Assembly: GCF_946848805.1 (NCBI RefSeq)
Contig: NZ_CAMPFU010000002.1
Coordinates: forward strand, 518,501-582,500
DNA: 64,000 nt
From: Deinococcus sp. Marseille-Q6407
Lineage (GTDB): Bacteria; Deinococcota; Deinococci; Deinococcales; Deinococcaceae
Direction: 5' to 3'
Shown here one piece after another: positions 45,319-53,086 of the stretch. Position 1 is the first letter of the stretch, and every line of letters begins with the position of its first letter. The translations under genes and the position numbers were made by a program. The notes under the pieces are model-generated. The model saw nothing but the letters and a program-made list of their open reading frames with translations, had not been told where the DNA came from and made no database searches.

Positions 45319-45909
45319 TCAGCCTGCGGAAGAGGCCGAGTCGCTGCCACCCCCGGCTTCCACCTCGCGCTCCAGCCGGGCCACGGCGTCCCGCAGCCAG
45401 TCGCGATCGGCGCGGGTCAGCCGCTCGATACGCTCCAGCGCCAGCCCCACGCCGGCGGTGCAGGGCTGGCGGGCCGCGTCGCAGCCGGCCAGCTGGGCCT
45501 CGACCTGGGCCAGCCGTTCCCGCAGCGCGGTCAGCAACTGCGGCGGCGCAATGTACTCGGAGAACATCACCGGCACGTTGCCCTCGGGAATCAGGGGTGG
45601 GGCCTGACGCAGTTGGTCTTCCAGCAGCTGACAAAAGTGGGTCCGGCCGGCTTCAGTCAGGTGAAAAACGCGCCGGGTGGGCCGCTGAGCCTGCGCCTCA
45701 GTGTGGCTAACAATCAGCTCACGGGCTTCCAGGCGGTCCAGCAACTGATAGGCGGTGGCTTTTTTAAGGCGAATAACGGCCTCAAGATTGCGCTCAATAA
45801 AGTCGTTGATCTCGTAGCCGTGACGGTCCTGCTCGGTCAAGAGACCCAGCAGCAGCAGAATCCGCTCGTCGTCCGGCAAGGCGGGCCGGTCTGAAGGAAG
45901 TTTGGTCAC
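45319..45909 (-). CDS. PadR-family transcriptional regulator
   Basis: 196 aa. Winged-helix N-terminal domain (ILLLLGLLTEQDRHGYEINDFIERNLEAVIRLKKATAYQLLDRLEARELI, residues ~17-68), wing with RRVFHLTEAGRTHFCQLLED, then a helical C-terminal dimer domain. GTG start set by TAAGAT 6 nt upstream. Divergent from the exported hydrolase across 62 bp that hold a palindrome; likely autoregulator and regulator of that gene. Confidence 0.88.
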   Translation of the reverse strand: MTKLPSDRPALPDDERILLLLGLLTEQDRHGYEINDFIERNLEAVIRLKKATAYQLLDRLEARELIVSHTEAQAQRPTRRVFHLTEAGRTHFCQLLEDQLRQAPPLIPEGNVPVMFSEYIAPPQLLTALRERLAQVEAQLAGCDAARQPCTAGVGLALERIERLTRADRDWLRDAVARLEREVEAGGGSDSASSAG

Positions 45910-45915
45910 CCGCTC

Positions 45916-45921
45916 ATCTTA
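45916..45921 (-). promoter_or_regulatory. -10 box of padR (leaderless, GTG start)
   Basis: TAAGAT, 6 nt before GTG 45909. Confidence 0.55.
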
Positions 45922-45926
45922 GCTGT

Positions 45927-45940
45927 AGTCAGGATTGACT
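45927..45940. promoter_or_regulatory. Candidate PadR operator
   Basis: AGTCA-GGAT-TGACT, perfect 5-bp arms, upstream of the padR -10; a third TGACT lies at 45951-45955 in front of the hydrolase. Confidence 0.45.
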
Positions 45941-45964
45941 AATATGGAGTTGACTACCAAGGAG
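45935..45964 (+). repeat. 15-bp imperfect direct repeat containing the hydrolase ribosome site
   Basis: TTGACTAATATGGAG then TTGACTACCAAGGAG; the second copy ends in the AAGGAG Shine-Dalgarno of the hydrolase. Confidence 0.7.
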
Positions 45965-45971
45965 GTCTGAT

Positions 45972-46982
45972 ATGAAACGGAAAACGACGCCCAAACTTGT
46001 AACGGCCGCAGCGGTGCTGCTGGCTGCCGGCCTGTTCAGCGCGGCGGCAGCCCAGGCGGTGCAGGTCAGTACCGCCCAGAGCCAGCAGGTGCAGGCCAAC
46101 CCGTCCCAGACGCCCCGCGGCCTGCGCCCTGCCGTAAACGGAGAAGTGCGCGAATTGAACCTGCCCGGCTTCGGCAAGGTGCGCTATTACGCCAGCGACA
46201 GCGGCGAAGGCCGCCCGCTGATTCTGACCCACTCGGTCAACGCGGCCGCCAGCACCTACGAAGTCAAGCCGCTGTGGAACGCTTACGCCGGCAAGCGCCC
46301 GGTGTACTCACTGGACTGGCCCGGCTTCGGTCAGAGTGACCGCCCCGACACCAAATACACCCCCGAGCTGATGTCCCAGGCCCTGCTGGCGCTGGTGGAC
46401 AAGCTGGACACCGATGTGGACGTGGTCGCGCTGTCGCTGGGCAGTGAGTTTGCCGCCCGCGCGGCGCTGCAAGAACCCCGCATTCGCAGCCTGGCCCTAC
46501 TCAGCCCCAGCGGCCTGGGTGAAGCCCGAGGAGGCAGCCAGCAGTCCACCGAGAGCGACCGTGGTGAGCGGGCCTACAACCTGCTGAGTAAGGTTGAAGA
46601 TCCGCTGTACAGCCTGCTGCGCACCCGCGCCAGCCTGAAGTACTACCTGAACAAGAGCTTCCGCGGCCCGGTGCCCGAGGACGTGGTGCAGTACTCCTGG
46701 GAATCCAGCCGCCAGCCCGGCGCGTCCAACGCTCCGCTGTACTTCCTGAGTGGCAAGCTGTTTACCCAAGGCGCCTACGACAAGCTCTACAGCAAGCTGA
46801 CGGTGCCCACCGCCGTGCTGTATGACAAGGACCCCTTCGTCTCGTTCGATCTGCTGCCACAGTTCGATGCCAAGCGCAACGTGGCCGCTGTGCGGATTGC
46901 CGGCACCGACGGCCTGCCGCAGTGGGACCAGCCGGACGCCACCCGGCAGGTGCTGGAAGAACTCTGGCGCCAGGCCCGCTGA
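45972..46982 (+). CDS. Exported alpha/beta-hydrolase-fold protein
   Basis: 336 aa with signal peptide ([22 protein letters not shown]). Alpha/beta-hydrolase core: [21 protein letters not shown] (oxyanion region), [15 protein letters not shown], nucleophile elbow [13 protein letters not shown] and a late acid in [12 protein letters not shown]. Where a catalytic histidine is expected (G-H-x-P near the end) the sequence reads [12 protein letters not shown], so the histidine seems absent and enzyme activity is doubtful. Strong AAGGAGGT ribosome site. Probably controlled by the divergent PadR. Confidence 0.75.
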   Translation: MKRKTTPKLVTAAAVLLAAGLFSAAAAQAVQVSTAQSQQVQANPSQTPRGLRPAVNGEVRELNLPGFGKVRYYASDSGEGRPLILTHSVNAAASTYEVKPLWNAYAGKRPVYSLDWPGFGQSDRPDTKYTPELMSQALLALVDKLDTDVDVVALSLGSEFAARAALQEPRIRSLALLSPSGLGEARGGSQQSTESDRGERAYNLLSKVEDPLYSLLRTRASLKYYLNKSFRGPVPEDVVQYSWESSRQPGASNAPLYFLSGKLFTQGAYDKLYSKLTVPTAVLYDKDPFVSFDLLPQFDAKRNVAAVRIAGTDGLPQWDQPDATRQVLEELWRQAR

Positions 46983-47007
46983 GGCCCCGGCAGCCCTGCT
47001 GTCAGGC

Positions 47008-47047
47008 ACCCCGCCAGGCCGGCACCGGCTTGGGCGGGGTCTTTTTT
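47008..47047 (+). terminator. Terminator of the exported hydrolase gene
   Basis: ACCCCGCC / GGCGGGGT with an inner GCCGG/CCGGC stem, followed by CTTTTTT. Confidence 0.9.
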
Positions 47048-47141
47048 CAGCCGGCCGCGCCGGGTTGCGCTAGGCTAGCAGGAGCGGTCGCCACGCCTTT
47101 TTTCAGGTGACCGCAGACCCCCCACAACAGGAGAAAACACA

Positions 47142-47687
47142 ATGCAGTCCATTACCCCCAAGCCCCGCGTGGGCATTTTTATTGACACCCAGAACCTCTA
47201 CCACTCGGCCCGTGACCTGCTGGAACGCACCGTGAACTTCGAGACCTTGCTGCACGCCGGCACCGACGGCCGCGAGTTGGTTCACGCTATCGCCTACACG
47301 GTGGAGCGCGAGGGCGAAAGCACCGCCCTGCCGTTTATCTACAAGCTGTCCACCCTGGGCTACAAGGTGCGGCGCATAAACCTGACGCTGCACTTTGTCA
47401 ACGACTCGGGCCGGCCTATCTATGAGGGCAACTGGGATATGGGCATGGTGGCCGACATGGTGCGGATGATGGACCACCTTGACGTGGTCGTGCTGGGCAG
47501 CGGTGACGGTGACTTTACCGACATCGTGGAACTGTTGCAGGAACGCGGCAAGCGGGTGGAAGTGCTGGCCTTCCGTGAACACACCGCCCAGAAGCTGATC
47601 GACGCGGCCGACAAGTTCACCCACCTGCCGGGCCTCAGCGGCGCCCTGATGCCGGCCCGCAAAAAAGCCGACACCGAAGAAGAGTAA
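47142..47687 (+). CDS. NYN-domain (LabA/DUF88) putative RNase
   Basis: 181 aa PIN-like nuclease fold. Acidic residues expected for the metal site: D15 in GIFIDTQNLYHSA, then DMGMVADMVRMM and VVVLGSGDGDFTDIVELL. Proteins of this group are thought to cut or process RNA. The first gene of an operon with queA (13 nt later) and a 2H phosphoesterase (3 nt after queA), which supports an RNA-related role. AGGAGA ribosome site; TAGGCT near 47072 may be the -10. Confidence 0.82.
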   Translation: MQSITPKPRVGIFIDTQNLYHSARDLLERTVNFETLLHAGTDGRELVHAIAYTVEREGESTALPFIYKLSTLGYKVRRINLTLHFVNDSGRPIYEGNWDMGMVADMVRMMDHLDVVVLGSGDGDFTDIVELLQERGKRVEVLAFREHTAQKLIDAADKFTHLPGLSGALMPARKKADTEEE

Positions 47688-47700
47688 GGGAGTGGCTGAG

Positions 47701-48816
47701 ATGGACCACAAAGACAGGGCCACACAGGCGACCGAAACGGCGCAGCCGGATTCTGACGCGGTGCTGGCCCAACTGCACTTTGAGCTGCCGCAGGAACGCA
47801 TTGCCCAGACCGGCGCCGAGCCGCGCGATTCCTCGCGGTTGATGGAGGTGCGGGCAGACGGCGAACTGCGCCACCACATCTTTCACGACCTGCCGCAGTT
47901 GCTGCGGCCCGGCGACGTGCTGGTGTTCAACCAGAGCCGGGTGATTCCCGCCCGGGTAATGGCCTACAAGCCGGCCTTGAATGGGCTGGGCGGCGGCCAG
48001 ATCGAGGTGATGCTGCTGCGCGAGGAAGAAACCAACCTCTGGAGCGCCTACCTGAAACCGGCCCGCCGCGCCGGAAATGAGCTGTGGCTGGGGCAACCCG
48101 GCGGCCAGCAGCACCGCGCCGAGGTGGTGGGCGTGCAAGAGGACGGTGCCCGGCTGCTGCGCTTTGACCACGACATCAAGCCGCACCTGGACGAGATCGG
48201 GCGGCTGCCGCTGCCCCCTTACATTCAGGCCGGCAAGGACGACACGGTCTGGCGCGAGCGTTATCAGACCGTCTACGCCCGCGAGAACGGCTCGGTGGCG
48301 GCGCCCACCGCCGGGCTGCACTTCACCACCGGGCTGATGGCCCAACTGCGGGAGATGGGCGTGGAGCAGCACGCCATCACGCTGCACGTGGGCGCCGGCA
48401 CCTTCAAGCCGATTCAGGGCTCAGTGTCGGAGCACGTCATGCACGCCGAGCAGTACCACATCTCGCCCGAGACGGCAGCGGCCATCAACCGGGCGCACGC
48501 CGAAGGCCGGCGGGTGGTGGCGGTGGGCACCACCACCGTGCGGGCGCTGGAAAGCAGCGTGAACGAACGCGGCGAGGTGAGCAGCGGCGAGGGCGACACC
48601 CGGATTTTCATCACGCCAGGCCGCCCGGTGCGGGTGCCGGACCTGCTGATCACCAACCTGCACCTGCCGGGCTCCACCCTGATGCTGTTGGTGGCTGCTT
48701 TTGCCGGCGTAGACCGCATTCAGGCCGCTTACCGCGAGGCGCTGGACAGCGGCTACCGCTTCTACTCGCTGGGCGACGCGATGCTGCTGGAAAACACCAG
48801 CCGCCGGCAGGACTGA
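47701..48816 (+). CDS. queA: S-adenosylmethionine:tRNA ribosyltransferase-isomerase
   Basis: Makes epoxyqueuosine at tRNA position 34 by transferring the ribosyl part of SAM. 371 aa. Marks: FELPQERIAQTGAEPRDSSRLM near the start, DVLVFNQSRVIPARV, GRLPLPPYI, NGSVAAPTAGLHFT and YRFYSLGDAMLL. ATG 47701 is preferred over the GTG nine bases earlier because AAGGGAG is then well spaced. Downstream partner of the NYN gene. Confidence 0.95.
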   Translation: MDHKDRATQATETAQPDSDAVLAQLHFELPQERIAQTGAEPRDSSRLMEVRADGELRHHIFHDLPQLLRPGDVLVFNQSRVIPARVMAYKPALNGLGGGQIEVMLLREEETNLWSAYLKPARRAGNELWLGQPGGQQHRAEVVGVQEDGARLLRFDHDIKPHLDEIGRLPLPPYIQAGKDDTVWRERYQTVYARENGSVAAPTAGLHFTTGLMAQLREMGVEQHAITLHVGAGTFKPIQGSVSEHVMHAEQYHISPETAAAINRAHAEGRRVVAVGTTTVRALESSVNERGEVSSGEGDTRIFITPGRPVRVPDLLITNLHLPGSTLMLLVAAFAGVDRIQAAYREALDSGYRFYSLGDAMLLENTSRRQD

Positions 48817-48819
48817 GGC

Positions 48820-49365
48820 ATGAACGTTGGCCCCAGCTTCCTGCTGGCGCTGCTGCCCCCGCCGGAAGTAGCTGAGCGGCTGCAAGCCTGGCGCATGCAG
48901 CATGGCGTCCAGGACGCCGCCGCCACGCCACACATCACCGTGAAAGCCCGCAGTGGGCTGGGACCGGAGCTGACCTGGCGGCCGGCCGCACAGGCGGTGG
49001 CTGCCGCAGCTACACCGGTCACGCTGACGCTGGGTGCCGCCCGGCTGTTCTCACGCGGGCAGGCGCTCTACTTGCCGGTAGCCAGCCCGGACGCAGTGGC
49101 GCTGCATCTGGCCCTGCTGGACGCCCTGAACCCGCCCAAGCGTTTTGGGTACGAGGGGCCGGCCATGCAGCCGCACCTCTCGCTCGCGCTGGGCCGGCGC
49201 GGCGCAGACCTGCCCCGGCTGCTGGCGGCCGCCGAAACCGAGCTGGCAGACCTAAACGGGTTCAGCTGGACTGCCCAGCACCTTGCGCTAATGCAGAAGC
49301 CGGGGCCGGGCGCGGCCTACGCGGTGCAGGAGTGCTGGCCGCTGGGCACTTCACATCCACTGTAA
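48820..49365 (+). CDS. 2H phosphoesterase-family protein (second copy)
   Basis: 181 aa, same fold as the ThpR at 17931 but distant in sequence. The two catalytic motifs are HITV (H38) and HLSL (H119). Family members open 2',3'-cyclic phosphates or cut 2',5'-linkages in RNA. It starts 3 nt after the queA stop, so it is co-translated with queA and the NYN protein. Confidence 0.8.
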   Translation: MNVGPSFLLALLPPPEVAERLQAWRMQHGVQDAAATPHITVKARSGLGPELTWRPAAQAVAAAATPVTLTLGAARLFSRGQALYLPVASPDAVALHLALLDALNPPKRFGYEGPAMQPHLSLALGRRGADLPRLLAAAETELADLNGFSWTAQHLALMQKPGPGAAYAVQECWPLGTSHPL

Positions 49366-49368
49366 ACG

Positions 49369-49408
49369 GCCAGCCTCCCACCGCAGAACATCACGGTGAG
49401 AGGCTGGT
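49369..49408. terminator. Hairpin between the queA operon and nitroreductase gene
   Basis: GCCAGCCTC-CACCG / CGGTG-GAGGCTGG. No clear T-run on either side, so termination is less sure. Confidence 0.5.
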
Positions 49409-49471
49409 CATCTGGAGAGGGTCAGGCGGGCGGGATCAACGCACCCAGCCCTCTCTCTCCCCTTCTGCGGC

Positions 49472-50299
<828 letters not shown>

Positions 50300-50307
50300 A
50301 GGGCGAC

Positions 50308-50313
50308 AGGATA
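50308..50313 (-). promoter_or_regulatory. -10 box of nitroreductase gene
   Basis: TATCCT, 8 nt before ATG 50299. Confidence 0.45.
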
Positions 50314-50364
50314 AGCCACAAGGCATTCCTAAAATGCTCAGGTTCATCACGGTTGTCCCCGATT

Positions 50365-50370
50365 TACACT
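50365..50370 (+). promoter_or_regulatory. -10 box of OYE gene (leaderless)
   Basis: TACACT, 7 nt before ATG 50378. Confidence 0.6.
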
Positions 50371-50377
50371 GTGGGCC

Positions 50378-51493
50378 ATGACCATTCCCACCCACCCGCA
50401 GACCTCCTCCGACGACCCGGTGGTGACGCCCAAGCTGCTGCTGCCGGCCCGCATGAAACGCCTCGAACTCAGCAACCGCATCGCCGTTTCGCCGATGTGT
50501 ATGTACTCGGCACAGAACGGTGTGGCCAACGACTTTCACCTGGCCCACTACGGCTCGTTCGCGCTGGGCGGCGCCGGGCTGATTCTGCTGGAAGCCACCG
50601 CCGTCAGCCCCGAAGGCCGCATCAGCCCTTATGACCTGGGCCTGTGGAGTGACGAGCAGATCGGCCCGCTGGGTCACATCACCGACTTTGTCCACCGCTA
50701 CGGCGCCAAAGTGGGGGTGCAGCTGGCGCACGCCGGCCGCAAAGCCTCCACCCACCGCCCCGGCGACGGCCAGGGCGCCCTCTCCGAGGAACGCGGCGCC
50801 TGGGAGGTGCTGGCGCCCAGCGCTCAGGCTTACAGCGAGCATTACCCCCAGCCGCGCGAAATGACCGCCGAGGAGATTGCCGCCGTGCCGGCCCTGTTCG
50901 CCGCCGCTGCCCGCCGCGCCGAGGTGGCCGGGTTCGATACGGTGGAAATCCACGCGGCGCACGGCTACTTGCTGCATCAGTTTCTCTCGCCGCTGAGCAA
51001 CGCCCGCACCGACGACTACGGTGGCTCGTTCGAGAACCGCACCCGGCTGCTGCTGGACACGGTCCGGGCAGTGCGCGAGGTCTGGCCGCAGCACCTGCCG
51101 CTGCTGGTCCGCATCAGCGCCACTGACTGGGTGGAAGGCGGCTGGGACGAGGAACAGTCAGTGGCCCTGGCGAAAATCCTGCGCTTTGAGGGGGTGGACG
51201 TGTTGGACGTGAGCACCGGCGGCCTGGACCCCCGCCAGCAGATTCCGGTTGAGCCGCTGTATCAGGTGCCGTTCGCGCAGGCCATCAAGCAGGCCGCGCC
51301 CGAGCTGGAAGTGATGACGGTGGGCCTAATCGAAACCCCGATGCAGGCCGAACAGGTGCTGCAAGAGGGCCTGGCCGACTGGGTGGCACTGGGCCGCGCC
51401 ATGCTGCGTGACCCCCACTGGCCGCAGCGGGCCGCCCGCGAATTCGGAATCACGCCTGAATTGCCGCAGCCTTACGCCCGCGCCGGCTGGTGA
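50378..51493 (+). CDS. Old-yellow-enzyme-family NADPH-dependent oxidoreductase (YqjM type)
   Basis: FMN ene-reductase, 371 aa. YqjM-type marks: NRIAVSPMCMYSAQNG with the flavin-tuning cysteine, GVQLAHAGRK, EIHAAHGYLLHQFLSPLSN, DDYGGSFENRTR and MTVGLIETPMQAEQVLQEGLADWVALGRAML. Reduces activated double bonds, quinones or nitro compounds in stress responses. Leaderless ATG. Terminator follows. Confidence 0.92.
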   Translation: MTIPTHPQTSSDDPVVTPKLLLPARMKRLELSNRIAVSPMCMYSAQNGVANDFHLAHYGSFALGGAGLILLEATAVSPEGRISPYDLGLWSDEQIGPLGHITDFVHRYGAKVGVQLAHAGRKASTHRPGDGQGALSEERGAWEVLAPSAQAYSEHYPQPREMTAEEIAAVPALFAAAARRAEVAGFDTVEIHAAHGYLLHQFLSPLSNARTDDYGGSFENRTRLLLDTVRAVREVWPQHLPLLVRISATDWVEGGWDEEQSVALAKILRFEGVDVLDVSTGGLDPRQQIPVEPLYQVPFAQAIKQAAPELEVMTVGLIETPMQAEQVLQEGLADWVALGRAMLRDPHWPQRAAREFGITPELPQPYARAGW

Positions 51494-51520
51494 ACGGCGT
51501 TCAGAACAGCACCAGCAGAC

Positions 51521-51551
51521 GGAGCCGCTTCGCAGGAGGCGGCCTCTTTTT
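51521..51551 (+). terminator. Terminator of OYE gene
   Basis: GAGCCGC / GCGGCCTC with a one-base bulge, followed by TTTTT. Confidence 0.75.
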
Positions 51552-51620
51552 CTGCGGTGTTTCGGTGGCTGAGGTGCAGCGGGAAAGATTCGCAGCGGTT
51601 TATTTCAGTAGTCCGTTTTG

Positions 51621-51636
51621 CTGTGATCAATCACAG
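51621..51636. promoter_or_regulatory. 16-bp palindrome upstream of the native RlmI-type promoter
   Basis: CTGTGATCAATCACAG: perfect 7-bp arms around CA, 65 bp before the -10. Resembles CRP/FNR-family half-sites (TGTGA/TCACA) but with a 4-bp rather than 6-bp spacer. The rest of 51552-51713 shows nothing else. Confidence 0.5.
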
Positions 51637-51700
51637 CGAGCCGGCGCGGGGTCCAGCGGTAGAATGCCCGGGCCTCTCCCACCGCGTCCGTCCGCTGCCC

Positions 51701-51706
51701 TACACT
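51701..51706 (+). promoter_or_regulatory. Native -10 box of the split RlmI-type gene
   Basis: TACACT, 7 nt before ATG 51714, now cut off from its gene by the TnpB element. Confidence 0.55.
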
Positions 51707-51713
51707 CTTCTTT

Positions 51714-51728
51714 ATGACAGAAAATGAC
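51714..51728 (+). pseudogene. Displaced 5' end of the RlmI-type methyltransferase gene
   Basis: Leaderless ATG followed by ACA GAA AAT GAC. Joined directly to 53087 (ACT CCA CGT AAT) it continues in frame into the methyltransferase. Exact junction is inferred. Confidence 0.55.
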
Positions 51729-51882
51729 GCGCATGCCCCGTACTTCAGCGCGGGGTCTAGCGGCATCCGCCCGGTAGGGCGGCTAAGCCTAAGCCCTACG
51801 TTCTGTGGTAAATTAAATGAGCAATGGCCCCGCGCTGTACCACCAGCCGGGACCGTGGCAAAGCGGAGAGGAGCCGCTTCGC

Positions 51883-53055
51883 ATGTCAGACGATACCACC
51901 ATTCGGGTGTTCAAGTACCGCTTGTACCCAACCAAGCTTCAAGAGGCCACCATGTTTAACACGCTGCGGCTCACCCGCACGCTGTACAACGCTGCCCTAG
52001 AGCAGCGGATTGCGGCGTACAAGAAGCAAGGCAAGACGGTTACGGGGTACGACCAACAGAAGGAACTCACAGCGCTCAAGGCTGAGTGCCCGGAGTTCGC
52101 TGCGGTCTATTCCCATGTCCTGCAAGAGCCACTGGAGCGGCTGGACAAGGCGTTCAAGGGCTTCTTCTCTCGGTTGAAGCAAGGCAAGAAAGCGGGATTC
52201 CCTCGCTTCAAACCCATGCAGCGCTGGACCAGTTTTAAGTTCAAAGAAGTCTGGGATAAGAAGAAGGGCCGCTGGCTTACCCCTGGTAGGCCCACCGACG
52301 ACGGGAAGCGCATCAACATTCCCAAAATCGGCAGCGTGAAATGCAAGTTTCACCGCCCGCTGGAGGGTGTACCAAAGAACCTGCAAGTCGTCCACGACTG
52401 CGGCGAGTGGTATGCGGTCTATACCTGCGAAGTTCCTCAGCGCTCCTTGCCCGCCACGGGGTCAAGCGTCGGGGTGGACGTAGGAACAACATGGTTTGCC
52501 ATCACGTCAGACGGCGAGTTCGTGGAGAACCCGCGCCATCTTCAGAAGAATCTCCGCAAGCTTCGCATCCAGCAGCGCACCGTTGCCCGCCGCAAGAAAG
52601 GCGGCAACAGGCGCAAGAAAGCCGTGAAGCTGGTTGCCAAGACTCATCAACGAATCCGCCGCGCCCGACTGGACTTCCACCACAAGACGGCAAGGAGACT
52701 GGTCAATGAACACGACGTCATCGCCCACGAAGATTTGAAGGTCTCCAACATGGTCAAGTCCAACTTGGCCCGCTCCATCTCCGATGTCGGATGGAGTCAG
52801 TTTTTCGACATCCTCGCCCTGAAAGCGGAAGAAGCTGCCCGGCGTGTGATTCGCGTAGACCCTCGGTACACCTCGCAAACCTGTCACCAATGCGGCCACC
52901 GCTGTAAGGAAAACAGGCTAAGCCAATCGCGTTTTCGGTGCGTGGTTTGCGGGCATGAGGACAATGCAGATTTGAATGCAGCGCGAAACATTCTCCGGGC
53001 CGGGACACGGCCTTCAGGTGTGAACGATAAGGAAGGTATCTATGTCGTCGCCTGA
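51883..53055 (+). CDS. tnpB: TnpB RNA-guided nuclease
   Basis: 390 aa, ancestor-type of Cas12. N-terminal wedge/REC region with IRVFKYRLYPTKLQE. RuvC residues all present: D199 in GVDVGTT, E283 in IAHEDL, D363 in NADLNAARN. Zinc finger C334/C337/C353/C356 (CHQCGHRC..CVVCGH). The ~400-aa length matches active ISDra2 TnpB of D. radiodurans, and nothing is truncated, so the nuclease is probably functional. ATG 51883 has GAGAGGAG upstream; an in-frame ATG at 51817 would add 22 residues. The gene's 3' end probably doubles as the omegaRNA scaffold. Confidence 0.93.
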   Translation: MSDDTTIRVFKYRLYPTKLQEATMFNTLRLTRTLYNAALEQRIAAYKKQGKTVTGYDQQKELTALKAECPEFAAVYSHVLQEPLERLDKAFKGFFSRLKQGKKAGFPRFKPMQRWTSFKFKEVWDKKKGRWLTPGRPTDDGKRINIPKIGSVKCKFHRPLEGVPKNLQVVHDCGEWYAVYTCEVPQRSLPATGSSVGVDVGTTWFAITSDGEFVENPRHLQKNLRKLRIQQRTVARRKKGGNRRKKAVKLVAKTHQRIRRARLDFHHKTARRLVNEHDVIAHEDLKVSNMVKSNLARSISDVGWSQFFDILALKAEEAARRVIRVDPRYTSQTCHQCGHRCKENRLSQSRFRCVVCGHEDNADLNAARNILRAGTRPSGVNDKEGIYVVA

Positions 53056-53086
53056 GAAGCCTCGCTCTTTAGAGCGGGGAGTTGTC
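52960..53086 (+). ncRNA. Probable omegaRNA (reRNA) scaffold
   Basis: By analogy with ISDra2, the guide RNA is transcribed across the 3' end of tnpB and the right end of the element, with the guide beginning in flanking DNA just after 53086 (ACTCCACGTAATCC...). The right-end hairpin fits; boundaries are inferred, not seen. Confidence 0.45.

Larger units (their letters stand above)
51729..53086 (+). mobile_element. IS200/IS605-type TnpB-only element
   Basis: About 1.36 kb. Left end: imperfect hairpin CCCCG..CGGGG (51736-51755) and CCGCCC-GGTA-GGGCGG (51767-51782). Right end: hairpin CCTCGCTC-TTTA-GAGCGGGG (53060-53079), then GTTGTC, as in the subterminal hairpins of IS605-family ends. It encodes TnpB and no Y1 transposase TnpA, so it would need a TnpA in trans. 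No target duplication is expected for this family. Left boundary is uncertain by several bases. Confidence 0.75.

Noticed and set aside
53042..53086. Treating the first 15 residues of the RlmI-type protein as native
   Set aside because: They are encoded by the right-end hairpin of the TnpB element.
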